DNA from: Pleurodeles waltl
Taxonomy: Eukaryota > Chordata > Amphibia > Caudata > Salamandridae
Reading direction: 5' to 3'
DNA length: 64,000 nucleotides
NCBI RefSeq assembly: GCF_031143425.1
Contig: NC_090444.1
Location: forward strand, 57,655,533-57,719,532
The notes beneath the pieces are model-generated. The model had not been told where the DNA came from. It saw only the letters and a program-made list of their open reading frames with translations, and searched no databases. Position numbers and translations under genes: made by a program. Shown here piece after piece: positions 35,770-47,229 of this stretch. Each line of letters starts with the position of its first letter. Within the stretch, counting starts at the first letter, position 1.

Positions 35770-36834
35770 TTGCTTGACTCTGTGGTCGCTGTTGTCCTTC
35801 CTAGGCACCGTCAGCTGGGACATTTAAGGAGATGGCGGAATCCTCCGGTGTACCGACCGCTGGTGGACCTGTTGACAATGGAGGAGCGACATTTAATCAT
35901 CACCTACAGGTTTGACCGTGCCACAATCCAGGAACTGTGTATCCAGTTGGAGCCTGACCTGATGTCACGAATTCGCCATCCCACAGGAATCCCCCCTCAA
36001 GTGCAGGTGCTATCAGTGCTCCATTTCCTAGCAAGTGGGTCATTTCAGACAACAGTGGCCATGGCATCAGGGATGTCCCAGCCTATGTTTTCCAACGTGT
36101 TGTCCAGAGTGTTGTCTGCCCTGCTGAAACACGTGAGGAGCTACATCGTTTTCCCTCAGGTAGAGGATTTGGCTACAGTGAAAGGTGACTTCTATGCCCT
36201 GGGACATATCCCTAACATCATAGGTGCCATTGATGGGAACCATGTGGCTTTGGTCCCCCCTCACAGGAGGGAACAGGTGTACAGGAACCGGAAGAGTTAT
36301 CATTCGATAAATGTACAGATGGTATGTTTGGCAGACCAGTACATCTCGCAGGTAAATGCTATGTTCCCTGGCTCAGTGCATGATGCCTACATCCTGCGGA
36401 ATAGCAGCATCCCGTATGTGATGGGTCAACTCCAGAGGCACCGTGTGTGGCTATTAGGGGACTCTGGTTACCCCAACCTGTAATGGCTATTGACCCCAGT
36501 GAGGAATCCCAGGGCAGAGGAACGCTACAATGAGGCCCATGGGCGGACTAGGAGGGTGATCGAACGCACCTTCGGCCTCCTTAACGCCAGGTTCAGGTGC
36601 CTCCATATGACAGGTGGTTCCCTATTCTACTCACCAAGGAAGGTGTGCCAGGTCATCATCGCCTGCTCGATGCTTCACAATCTTGCTATTTGATGCCAGG
36701 TGCCTTTTCTGCAGGAGGATGGTCCAGATGACGGTGTTGTGGCAGCTGTGGAGCCTGTGGACAGTGATGAGGAGGAAGCAGAGGAAGAAGACATTGATAA
36801 CAGGGACTCTGTCATACAGCAATATTTCCAGTGA
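35770..36834 (+). pseudogene. HARBI1-type DDE transposase of H2
   Basis: A 355-codon frame with just two internal stops, TAA at 36481-36483 and TGA at 36691-36693. It holds the N-terminal helical part (YRFDRATIQELCIQLEPDL), the conserved LSVLHFLASGSFQTTVAMA block and the catalytic residues GAIDGNHVAL (first D), LLGDSGYP (second D) and EAHGRTRRVIERTFG (E). It ends in an acidic tail (DSDEEEAEEED) and a TGA at 36832. The first in-frame ATG is at 35878, but recognisable coding starts further up, so an upstream exon or a lost start is likely. The second stop would follow from a CGA-to-TGA CpG change. Confidence 0.92.
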
Positions 36835-37032
36835 CACACAGGTGAGAACTATTTTTTTACTATTACATTCACTTTCACACTTCTACCTCTATCCTGTCTG
36901 TGAATTTGAAATAGTATCTGCTAACTGAGTGATAAATTTCCATTACGGTTTCACAGGTGTGGTTACCAACGTGTGTCATCTGCTTGCATCCTTCATGGAC
37001 TTGTGATGTGTGACATAGGTATGTTGACATTA

Positions 37033-38828
37033 CTATTGAGAACGGATTTTGTCACTGTCATAGCTAATACACATTTTCAAAATCACAGGCTGACTCAGAT
37101 TGTTTTGTGGTTCAAGGGTGTTTATTGAAGTGCAAATTATTGGAGGGGGTGGCAAAATGGTGATGGCTGATGGTGGAGGAATGTCCATGGCAGAGTCCAG
37201 TCTATTAGTCTCAAAGGTGCATTGCCCATATGGGCATAGGAAGTGGAGCTGGGGCAGTTCCAATATGGACAGGGTTACAAAGTGGGACAGTGGGAGGACA
37301 ATCATGGTGGTCTCATTTCCTGGGGGGGTCTTGCCATCTTGCTCTGTCCTGTTCCTGGATCTCAGGGACCGCTTGCGGGGTGGTTCTCCGTCTGCAGGGG
37401 GTGGGGTGCTGGTGTGGTGGTCCTGTGGCAGGGCGTCCTGTCCAGTAGCGCCGGCGGAGGTGGTGGGCAGTTCATCATCCATGCTAGTGTCAGGGGCCCC
37501 TTGGAGTGCCACGGTGTCCCTCATGGTCTTTTGTATGTCCTTCAGCACCCCTACGATGGTGCCCAGGGCGGAGCTGATGGTTCTGAGCTCCTCCCTGAAC
37601 CCCAAATACTGTTCGTCCTGCATGCGCTGGGTCTCCTGAAAACTTGGCCAGGACCGTTGCCATCGTCTCCTGGGAGTGGTGGTATGCTCCCATGATGGAG
37701 GAGAGGGCGTTGTGGAGAGTGGGTTCCCTTGGCCTGTCTGCCCCCTGTCGCACGGCAGCCCTCCCAGTTCCCCTGTGTTCCTGTGCCTCCGTCCCCTGGA
37801 CCGTGTGCCCACTACCACTGCCTCCAGGTCCCAGTTGTTGTTGGGGTGGTGGGTTATCCTGGGTTTCCTGTAGTGGTGGACACACAGCTGACTGACGTGT
37901 CCTGGGTACAGAGGTATGGGCCCACTGGGTGGGTGCTGTGCTGATGTTACCAGAGGGTGGAAGGTCAGTGTTGGGCTGTGCCTGTGCGAAGCGAACCGAC
38001 TGTCCCGAGGCCCACGATGGTCCGGGCTGGTCATCTGGATCCAGTTGGCCAGAGCTGCTGTCATCACTGTGGGCCTCTTCTGGGGGTGCAGGGGAGATGT
38101 CTGGGCCCTCCTGTCTGGTGACGTTAGGTAGTGGTTCTGCAGGGGTATAAAAGCATGATTATTGCATCTGTGTGTGTCATGGTGTGCAATGGGTGGGTGT
38201 GTGTGTACCCCAGTGCAAGCATTCCTGTGAGGGGGCTTGTGTGATGATGGTTCGGGGGTGTTATGGGTATGTGCAGTGGGCATGCTTTAGTGATGGGTGT
38301 CCATGCTTAGTTGTGTCATGCAGGGCTTGGTGTTGGGATGGGTGGTTTGTGTTATAAGTACATTAGTGAAGAGTTGGAGTGATAGGGGAGGGGGGGGGGT
38401 GGGGGTGTGTGATAGCATGCAGGTAGGGTGGGGGATATGATAGTTAAGATTTGACTTACCAGTGTCCATTCCTCCACCGAGGCCCTCAGGATGCATAACG
38501 GTCAAGACCTGCTCCTCCCATGTTTTAGTTGTGGGGGAGGAGGTGGGGGTCCGCCGTCAGTCCGCTAAATCGCGATGTTGTGCCTGGAGACCACTGAACG
38601 CACCTTCCCCCGTTGGTCGTTCCACCTCTTCCTGATGTCCTCCTGATTTCTTGGGTGCTGTCCCACTGCGTTTACCCTGTTGATGATTCTTCGCCATAGC
38701 TCCATCTTCCTGGCTATAGAGGTGTGCTGCACCTGTGATCCAAATAGCTGTGGCTCTACCCATATGATTTCCTCCACCATGACCCTGAGCTCCTCCTCGG
38801 AAAACCTGGGGTGTCTTTGGCGTGCCAT
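37033..38828 (-). pseudogene. Myb/SANT-like gene 2 of H2
   Basis: Exon 1 starts at the ATG at 38826-38828. It has a trihelix/Myb-like domain: RFSEEELRVMVEEI, then KMELWRRIINRVNAVG, then EDIRKRWNDQRGKVRS, the same layout as H1 gene A. A TAG at 38565 and a frame change interrupt the end of exon 1 (donor GTAAGTC near 38450). Exon 2 begins at 38136 (acceptor CTGCAG). It is acidic and Q/P-rich, then has a helical segment (QYLGFREELRTISSALGTIV) after a frameshift near 37640, then a basic run (PPRKRSLRSRNR). It points toward the transposase. Confidence 0.68.
38384..38408 (+). repeat. G-run tract
   Basis: Runs of 4, 10 and 5 G in 25 bp, in the intron of Myb-like gene 2. It could form a G-quadruplex; this may be no more than low complexity. 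Confidence 0.5.
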
Positions 38829-39433
38829 GGGGTGGTGTAGGTGATGTGTGGGGTGGTGTATGTGGTGATGAGTGTGGTGATGTGTAGTCGTGTGTGGAAT
38901 TTTGTGCATGGATGTTGTGTGGGTGATGGTGTTTTGTGCCTCTGTGTGGTGGGGTTCTCTATTGCTGTGCTCTCTCTCTGTCGCCTTCGTCTCTGATTTT
39001 GGGTCGTAGGGGTTTGTGGGTGATGTGGGTGTGTGTTTTATATTATGTTGGGTGTGTGGGAGTGTTGTTTGTATGTGTATCAGGTGTGTGTATATTTCGA
39101 ATTGTCCAATGTGGCGGTGTTTTGGAGATGTGTGTGTATTTTGAGCGCGGCGGTGTGTACCGCCAATAGAATACCGCGGTTGAAAGACCGCCGCGTGGAT
39201 TCGTGGGTCATGATAGCATGGGCGTGTTTCTGTTAGCGTGACGGTGGAGGTTTTGTTTTCGGCAGTTTATCACTGACCTTTGGTGTGGCGGACTTGTGTG
39301 GGTGTCTGAATTTCGGCGGATTTCGAGATGTGAGTCATAATAGCTGTGGTGGATTTCCGCGGCAGCGGCGGTGTATTGGCGGTCTTCTGCACGGCGGTAA
39401 GCGTTTTTTACCGCCAATATTGTAATGACCCCC

Positions 39434-39890
39434 TTAGTGTCTAGGGGTTTCTGCCCCCCTAACAATATTTTGCCCCCCCTGGGAAGTGGCCCTTGTCCAA
39501 GGGGCTGCTCCCCTTATGCATAAAACAAAAAAAAAACAATTTCCCTGGTGTCTAGTGGCCTTTCCTCTCCTTCCATGCCTCTCTCGCCCCCTCCATGTAC
39601 TTGGAGGAGAAATGCTTTTGCTGGAAGCTGAGGACTAGGCCTCTGATGAGGTCAGCGCACGATCACTTGCTGACGTCATCAGATGCCACAGCCGGTTGAG
39701 GGGGTGGAAGGGAAATCGATTCCCCTTCCATCCCTGCCCAGGAGAGGGAGTGCGAGGCCCCCAGGGGGAGCGCTAGCACTTTCCCCGAGGGCCCCTATCT
39801 TGACATAACGGTAACGTCATGGGCACCCTAGCGGTGCTGCCCAGGACGTAACTGTTACATCCAGGGCATCCGAGGTGTTAATAACACTTT
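39434..39890. repeat. Right flank of the repeat split by H2
   Basis: Continues the repeat from the left of H2: GTGTCTAGGGG, C-rich stretches, GGCCCTTGTCCAAGGGG, an A-rich run, GTGTCTAGTGG, then GC-rich sequence with TAACGTCATGGGCACC motifs. No coding signal. Confidence 0.55.
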
Positions 39891-40067
39891 CCTAGCTTGG
39901 TTCTCGTGAGGCTTGTTCAGCTATTCTTAAAACAGTGTAGGCTCAATATTCCCTAAAATCTAAGTTAAACAACAACCAAGTCAGATTTTTGTTCTTTCCT
40001 TATTTTTCAATTGAAAAAAAACCACCTTCTTATTCCAAGTTAGTCCCAAAATCAACTGTCAAAACAC

Positions 40068-40420
40068 GGGCCAGATGTACTAAGCTATTTTGTGGTCACA
40101 AACAGCGAAATTCACCTTTTGCGACCACAAAATGGCCTTATTGCATGTAACATCCCTATTTTGCGCATCGGTTTCCTGTTACCAACTCGCAAAATAGAGG
40201 TTGCGACTCACAATTAGAAAGAGGCATACATAGGGCATCACTTACTAATTGTGATACGCAGGCCCATGTATGATTGTGTTGCAGCTGGGAATGCAGTCGC
40301 AAAACTATCACAGTTGCGGCCAATTTCAAATTGTTGGTAACCCGTTCGCAAAAGGAAAGGGTCCCCAGGGGTCCTCTTCCCCTATGTGAATGGGGGCATT
40401 TCTTTAGAATAGGCAATGGT
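40068..40420. mobile_element. MITE-like element, one end recognised
   Basis: Starts GGGCCAGATGTACTAAGC, followed by alternating TTTTGCGACCACAAAATGG-type motifs, a pattern typical of DNA-transposon MITEs. No reverse-complement terminus was found downstream, so the right end is estimated and the copy is probably truncated. Confidence 0.4.
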
Positions 40421-40977
40421 CCCACGGCGAAGGCATAATGTAGTACAAAGGCTTACAAAGTGGAAAGATGGAAAAAGACAGCAGAATGTACAGACGAAAA
40501 GAAATAACATCAAAAGAGGATGTGGAGAAGGGTGGAATCTCAGATTTCCCTCTAGGACCCTGCTGGTCTCTGCTGCTCAGAGCCATTAGAACTATGTTAT
40601 GGCTACTCCCTTGATTGACATCTAGCTCTCAACATGCTGTTCTTTTGAGTCATCGTGCCATTCAGGGACTCCAGCTATTGAACAAGCTCAAATACTACAT
40701 CAAACACACTATGCAGGATATCTTGTCTACTCCCACTGCTGCCTCTGTAGGCACAACATCCTTTTGTAGCCCACTACGACACGTCATCTTCACATATTCT
40801 CACCCCATCTCATGTCAGCCTCACTGCATCTCATGTCATCCCGCGTCAGACTCATCCCAGACAACACCACCCTAATGCCAGGAGCACCCCAATCTATTCT
40901 AAACCCACATCAACCTATCCTCATCCAGCCACTTTAATCCCACACCTGTCTGACCCACTCTAATCTCCTACCAACCT

Positions 40978-41075
40978 CACCCACTCTAAATGTCACAGCA
41001 CCCTCACCCACTCTAAAGGTCATGTCACCCTCACCCACTCTAAATATCACTCCACCCTCACCCACTCAAATCCAC
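40978..41075. repeat. Short tandem repeat, CACCCTCACCCACTCTAAA units
   Basis: The block CACCCTCACCCACTCTAAA occurs four times about 27-31 bp apart. It sits directly upstream of the 12-bp minisatellite. Confidence 0.75.
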
Positions 41076-41161
41076 ATCACACCATCCTACTCTGTGCTAC
41101 ATCAGACTCACTCCCTTTCTTGTAATGTTCTGCTCCAAGAAAGCATGTTCTTTGTTATATT

Positions 41162-41640
41162 TAGCTTCACATTCAACCTCACATGTAGGTTCACATCTAA
41201 GTTCATGTGCAAGTACATATAGGTTAACGTGTAGGTTCACATTCAGACTAACATGTAGGTTCACATGTAAGTTCACAGTCAGGCTCCCATGTAGCTTTAC
41301 ATGCAGACTCATATGTAAGTTCACTTTTAAGTCCACATGCAAATTTGCATGCAGGTTCACATGTAGGTCCACATGTGCGCTCACATTGAGGCTCACATGC
41401 AGACTCACATGTAAGTTCACATGTGAGTTCACATGTAAGTTCACACGTAAGTTCATGTTCAGGCTCACATGCAGGTTCCCATGGAATTGCACATGTAGGT
41501 GCATGTGTTTGCTCACACTAAGGCTCAAGTGTAGGTTTATATGCAGGTTCACAATTAGGTTCACTTATAAGTTCACATGGAGGTTCCAATGTAGGTTCAC
41601 ATGTAGGTTCACTTGTAATCTCACTTGTAGGTTCATGTGC
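41162..41640. repeat. 12-bp minisatellite, about 480 bp
   Basis: AGGTTCACATGT and close variants (AAGTTCACATGT, AGGCTCACATGC) are repeated about forty times. Because 12 is a multiple of three, both strands show long open frames (minus: N/S-L-H-V every four residues). These frames are a by-product of the repeat, not a gene. Confidence 0.92.
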
Positions 41641-41959
41641 TGCAGCTGTGTTTGCTGAAATGCTGATTTTAGCTATAGGAAGTGGTTTACAGAAAGTTAC
41701 TGACAAGCAGAATGACAATAACCCACCTGGCTACAAACAACTCCTCCCACAAAATGTGAAGCAACATTTCTCATCAGCAGCACAACTTGAGTCATCATCG
41801 CACCCAAATTCACGTCCTGGAAGGCACACAAGTAGAGAATCTATCCGAGGTAAGGGGCAGCCACCAGCATGAACTGTAAGGAGAGAAAAGAGGAAGAAGA
41901 TAAAATGTGAGTGCTGTGTGCCTGGGGCAAATCCAAAAGAAACATATGTTAGACACAGA

Positions 41960-42420
41960 ACTCACGAGCTCCACTGTGTCTTCCCTCTCCATCTCTATCT
42001 CTGCCTCCTTTCCCATTCCTTTTCCACCTTCTCTTCACCTCTCTGTCTCTATTCTCTCTACTCTCTGCTTCTTTCCACCCTGTATCTTTTCCCAATGACT
42101 CCCTTCTCTTTGCTTTGTTTCTTTATCTCTTTGTTTTGTCTACTTTTCCTCTCCATCTCTTCTTTGTGCTATCTCTCCTCTCTACCCCTCTTCACTCTGC
42201 GTTGTGTCTCCTTTCATCCCCTTACTTCACCTCCCATTTTCCTGCCTGTATATTCCACTATTCTCGCTACCTCTCTTGCCTCCAGCTTTCATCCCTCTAC
42301 CTCCCTTCACTCTCCCTATATTCTGTTAGTCTCTTTTTTCTCTGTATGTATATTTTCTGTGCCTATCTTCACTGTTGACTCATTTAATCTCTCTGCCTAT
42401 CTCTGCCTGTATGAAACATC
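41960..42420. repeat. Pyrimidine-rich tract
   Basis: About 450 bp of C/T-rich low-complexity sequence (TCTCT, CTTCC). The long open frame across it is a composition effect. Confidence 0.8.
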
Positions 42421-43513
42421 ATAGTCCTGATTCCAGTCCAGGCCATATGTCGATACCGCACGGATCTGGCCACACAAATTGCAAATTGTGCAGGAATTGG
42501 CTTTGAATCTACTTACAACCACATTTGCGCATTGGCAACTAAATGTGAAGGCCCAAATTTATTGGGGTTTTAACACAGGGCAGCCCTCCTTGCTGCACTC
42601 TCATCCGTCAAAGTGTAAGGGCAGGAATGCACAGTTTCTTTTGCATATGGGGCATTCCTTACATTTCCTCTGCGCTGGAGCTGTTTTGGCAACTGAGAGC
42701 CACCGCAGGCACCCTTGCAGCATCCTGCAAATCTGTCTGCATTGTAGGCAGGATTGTTTTTGTGCAGGAAGGGGCGGTTTCCTGCACAAAAACAATCCTG
42801 TTGGGCTTTTTACCTCTTTCAAGGAAAGAGGAAAAAATGAGGCGAAATGAAGATTATTCTCTTCCTTGCACCTACACTGGGGAGGCTTGAAGTTTTGGCA
42901 TATCCCCAGGGTTACCAGCTTTTATAAATCTGAAGATGCATCAAAACCCATGAGTCTTGCATGAAAAACCCAGTGCAACCACCATGGAAAGTGCCCCTGC
43001 GAGGAGTAAGGCAACACAGTGATTAGAGGCCATTCAAAGTCACGTAAAGCTACTTAGCTTGACATTATTGATATGGTTGAGAGATTTGTGCACATCACTA
43101 AAAGTGATGCTATGGTTGTGCAAGTTTCTCCTAAATATGCCACAAAATGTCTAGACTTCATAAAAGGTCTGTAATTTGCAGGAAAAACCACCCTGTGCCA
43201 AAAGCGGTAAATTTATCAGGAAATGCTGTTTATTAAACATAAATTGGAGCATATACAAACTGTTACAAAACACCACAATTGAAATGCAGTGAACCACTGA
43301 AGCTGATGAATGTTGTCCTCCAAACACTCACAATCACTCGCAAGCATTATTATAAGCTAAGCACTGATCAGTCATTTCCTAAAGCTGCCCTAGATGCTCT
43401 GAAGGAGACAGTCAGTCCTGCTGCTGGAGCTGCACCACAGAAGGGTCAGAGCAATGCATGCAGATTCCAGGATAAGAACACATCTACAGCCTCATCTCAT
43501 GGACATGGACAGG
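42421..43513. other. Mostly unannotated; one strong hairpin
   Basis: No gene. A MITE is possible (AGGCCCAAATTTATTGGGG near 42550), but no matching end was found. The hairpin at 42750-42799 is the only firm feature. Confidence 0.35.
42750..42799. repeat. 21-bp perfect hairpin
   Basis: Arms of 21 nt (42750-42770 beginning AGGATTGTTTTTG, and 42779-42799) pair perfectly around an 8-nt loop. It is probably the core of an old foldback or MITE. Confidence 0.85.
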
Positions 43514-43667
43514 CAGTGGCATAATGAGACTGGAGGGGGCCCCTTGCACAGAACATGAAGGGGGGCCTCTCCTGACTCACTCAGGCCAGGTGCTGTGCTG
43601 AGGGGACCACCTGGCTTGGGGGACCTCCCTCACCATGGGGGCTACAAGGGGCTTAGTTACACCCCTG
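43514..43667. mobile_element. hAT-like MITE
   Basis: 154 bp. The termini are CAGTGGCATAATGAGAC and the reverse complement of CAGGGGTGTAACTAAGC, the CAGxGGxxTAA pattern of hAT elements. The 8-bp flanks TGGACAGG and TGGATGGC agree at five of eight positions, compatible with an aged 8-bp TSD. The inside is GC-rich and non-coding. Confidence 0.55.
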
Positions 43668-44198
43668 TGGATGGCATAAACCAATTTTTGTCTGTTTCTG
43701 CAGATGGCATGGAGCCAGTCTCTGGGCCAGAGACTGCCATCACCTAAATCATGAGGTTCCTGTTGCTGCTGCATTTTTTGGCAGTTAGCTCCAACCTGCA
43801 GACAGTGGTCCAAGTTATACTCTCATCCCAATACCGTTACCAACAGATCACACTCAACATCCACAGCAGTATTAACGAATACCCTAATGGCAAAGCTTTA
43901 ATGTTACACCATTGCAAGTTTTCCTAATCGCTGGGATGATGTATTGCTCCCATGTACCACGTGTTACTCACAACAAAAGGAGGAACTCTGCAAGAATAGG
44001 GAGATACAGAAGACCATGAATGTGCAGATATTTTTTTGATGCAAAGCTGTACTTCATCCATGACTGTGCCAAATTTCGGTTTCATCCGTGAGCTGATGGT
44101 CCCTAGTAATGTAATGTTACTTTACCTGTAATTCTAGTTCTCTGTTTACAGTATTCCCTTGACTCCTAGAATATATCTACACATGCACTGAATAATTT

Positions 44199-44202
<4 letters not shown>

Positions 44203-44235
<33 letters not shown>

Positions 44236-44262
44236 TATGTATGTATATATATATATATATAT
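44203..44262. repeat. (TA)n microsatellite
   Basis: About 60 bp of TA dinucleotides with a few TG/CA interruptions. Confidence 0.95.
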
Positions 44263-45538
44263 AATTTACATTAAAAAAAGCATTAGATAAAATAAAACAT
44301 GCCTAGAAGCAAGTATTCTTTTTTGGTTTGGATTTAATAAAATGTATCCACAATCTAAATCAGTCACAGCCCACGTCTGACACTACAGTGCAAGACAGAT
44401 CTTGCAGTTTATTTTTTGTAGTTAACCTGTGAAAAAGGTTAAATGTCATTGATAATTTTCACCTATTCTTTTGGAGCATAGGGAGAAGGTGGTTTGTTTA
44501 TGGATTTAGAGAGAGGATACCCATGAAAAAGAATTGGAACTTCCTCTGATATCAGAAACAGTACACTAGAGTATCAAAAAAATAGAAGTATTCTGCATAG
44601 GAAAGGAAAAGGACATTGGGTTAGGTGAGTAGGCTAAGAAGGAGAGCCTCACTTCCAAGCACATATCCTGAAGGCAGAATCAACAGTATAGTGCATAGCA
44701 AACCTTGCAGATGTCTGGAATAGTGACATTTCTTATGACAGTACGTTAATAAATGCTTTGCCTTAGTTTTATCAGTAAAGGTCAATCTGGCATCTGCTAA
44801 CATGAAAAATCATGGATGAAACTATCTGTCTTGCTATGGTACCTACTGTTGATGATCCTATGGTTGTTCAATATATACTTGCTTTGCCTTAGGTTTTTTG
44901 TTGTATCTGAATACCATTTACTCAAAGAACATTTTGCATTTAATGCACACAGTTCAATTTGCAATGGAGATGTTTCCAGAAAAAAAAAATCCAAAGAAAA
45001 ATCTTTTGATTGACACTTAAATTTCAGGTTACATTCGGAGGACCAAAATAATGAGTTCTTAGGGGTACTCTGCTGTAGTAGAAATCCATTCAAGATTCTT
45101 GAGTGACTATCAAGGAGTGAGTGAGCTTGAAGTTCATTCACTCATTTATACAAATTGATGACAACAAAAACAGCTACTTTCCTTGACAATTCTTTTATAT
45201 CTAATTGGTGCATGAGTACAGAAGGAGGGCCTTTTCATTTCTAGACAACAATATACATTTTTGGGTAGGCTAGGGGACTCTAAGTATACATAGTATACAT
45301 TTTACTTTTCTAAGACTTTCTAGGAAACCCTCAATCACAAGCTTAGTGAAAGAAAATGTCTGAGATGGGCTTCTACAGGCAATGATGCCTCTCACATGCA
45401 CTGTAACAGGTGACACCTGAGGGATATCTTTCGCCAGATAAATGAGGCAGCACCTTCTCTTCTTGGCACATCTTCTGGTTTACCTGTTTTCGAGAAAACA
45501 GATGCAGAGCATCTTATAACTTAAGGAGTAGACACATT
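44263..45538. other. AT-rich sequence without a recognisable gene
   Basis: Short frames only; no domain or repeat terminus recognised. Confidence 0.4.
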
Positions 45539-45697
45539 GGGGATCATTACGACCATGGCGGCCGGCGGTATGTTGGCGGTAATACCGCCAACAGGCTGGC
45601 GGTGTTCCGCCAGCAATTATGACCGTGGCGGAATTGCCACAGCCATACCGCCGGCCCCTCCACTTTTCCGCCAGGATTCCGCCTGGCGGTCATAACC
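45539..45697. mobile_element. Short Harbinger-type MITE, hairpin-rich
   Basis: Starts GGGGATCATTACGACC and contains several small adjacent hairpins (TTGGCGGTAATACCGCCAA, GCTGGCGGTGTTCCGCCAGC). The right end (GGTCATAACCC) is imperfect, so the boundary is approximate. It is like a reduced version of the element at 50364. Confidence 0.65.
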
Positions 45698-47229
45698 CAA
45701 AATGGAGATAATCTGCTTTTCTCTCCCTGCCTTGCTCCTGTTCATTTAACCTTACAATCATAGAAACGCTGATCTTCCCGACTTCAGCCTTCCATGGTTT
45801 TCCTATACATAGATTTCAGACCACAGACTGCTACAAAGACAATGAATGACCTAACTTTGCTCTTACTTCCAGTCCTCAATGCCCCCCCCACGACTGCAGT
45901 TCCGTTAGTTAGTTTCAACCTCCTGGCTATGAATAGGCTCTGGGTCAAAGGTATTGTATTGTAATTACATTGATACAGTGCTTACTACTCCTGATGAAGC
46001 ATTGCAGCACTTTACACTGCCCCAGAACCCAAGGTTTGTAAATGGTGGTTATTGGTTATTGTTGGTTATTGGGATTAGCTTTGTGCTCTCAAGGAAACCA
46101 TTCAATGCTTTTGCCCTCGTTCCTAAGCAATAAATTACATTAACAGGGGTTAAGTGTAATCTCTAACGTGGGATTGGTGAGTTCATGCAGTGATATGATT
46201 GCAAAGATGTTATCATGTATGAAATGAAATATGATGATTTAGGAGAAATACAATCATAGAGATCAAGGCAGGCATAAATGCAACTTAGAGAAGTCTGTGA
46301 TCTGAAAAAAGAGGCAGGCAGTGGATGGAGAGTAACAACAGTGTAATTAACAGAGGCAACAGCCAGACGTTTTAAGTCATAGTCAATTTGTCCTACAGGG
46401 TTTACAAATATAGAGTACGGTTTTTGAGATAGCATGCCAGCTGAAGATGCACACCTGTAGAAAGAAACATTATTTGCACGTGGGATTGTTCAATGTTAGG
46501 TGCCTCTGATACCCAGTACAAAGGAGCATATTGTTCACTGCTCACCTACCACTAGATGACACTTTCCACAAGGACATCTGATCAACTCAAGAGTTGGAAG
46601 AGGTGGATGCACACTGTGGGAAAAACTGAGATGTGCATTGTGATCAATGTAAACACTGGAAAGTGAATGCTGAAGCAGATGTCTGCTGAGTTCACTCTTA
46701 CATTCTTACAGATCTGTCAATATTCAAGGTAAAAAAGCAGAAGACATGCCTCTTCAAAGAGGCCTGTCAATACCATTGCGACTGGGCATGCTACACCCAG
46801 AAGACTCTTTGGATGCTTTTCTACACTGACAAGCATCTCCTGCTCTTGGTAGGAGGTTGGTTAACATAAGAATTGCCTTTAGTACAGATACATTTAATAT
46901 AGTTACAGCCAGGGATTGCCAAGGGTCATAGCTACGCTGCCTGGGTTACCTCTTGTGATTGCTGGCAGTGCTTATGTAAACCATGGCGTCTGAGGAGGCA
47001 AAATCAGTTAAAGAACAGAGGATCAGTTCATTCTTATGGTAATTTTTCTGCCGATTTTGTTTAGTAATAGTTTATTTACTATTACTGTAATAAGAAGAGG
47101 ACCAGGAGCTGGAATACAACTTTAGCTGGCAACTGAGACAAGAAGAAAAATACTTGTTGTATGCAAGCTTGTAGGTGACACTTTGTGTACGAGAGACAGC
47201 ATGTGTATGTGTGAGCATGTGTGTCTGTC
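45698..47229. other. No recognisable gene
   Basis: Intergenic or old repeat DNA. A stretch near 46735 (AAAGCAGAAGACATGCCTCTTC) resembles the 3' end of LINE ORF2 genes, but it is too short to call. Confidence 0.35.

Larger units (their letters stand above)
31086..39433. mobile_element. PIF/Harbinger DNA transposon H2, near-complete, decayed
   Basis: The termini are GGGGTCATTACAA on the left and its reverse complement TTGTAATGACCCC on the right. Both subterminal regions are full of GGCGGT/ACCGCC motifs. It carries a HARBI1-type transposase on plus, two Myb/SANT-like genes on minus on either side of it, and three minisatellites. The 3-bp flanks (TAT left, TTA right) are not identical, so the TSD is imperfect or mutated. 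It is inserted in the repeat that covers 28440-31085 and 39434-39890. Confidence 0.88.

Noticed and set aside
37100..37695. Plus-strand frames of 150-180 codons
   Set aside because: They are antisense shadows of the H2 Myb-like gene 2.
41125..41658. Open frames on both strands rich in C, T, F, R or N, L, H, V
   Set aside because: They are the translation of the 12-bp minisatellite.
41918..42424. A 168-codon S/L/F/P-rich frame resembling membrane segments
   Set aside because: It lies on a pyrimidine-rich low-complexity tract; the hydrophobic look is a composition effect.
46735..46800. Possible LINE 3' coding tail
   Set aside because: Too short and too degenerate to tell from chance.
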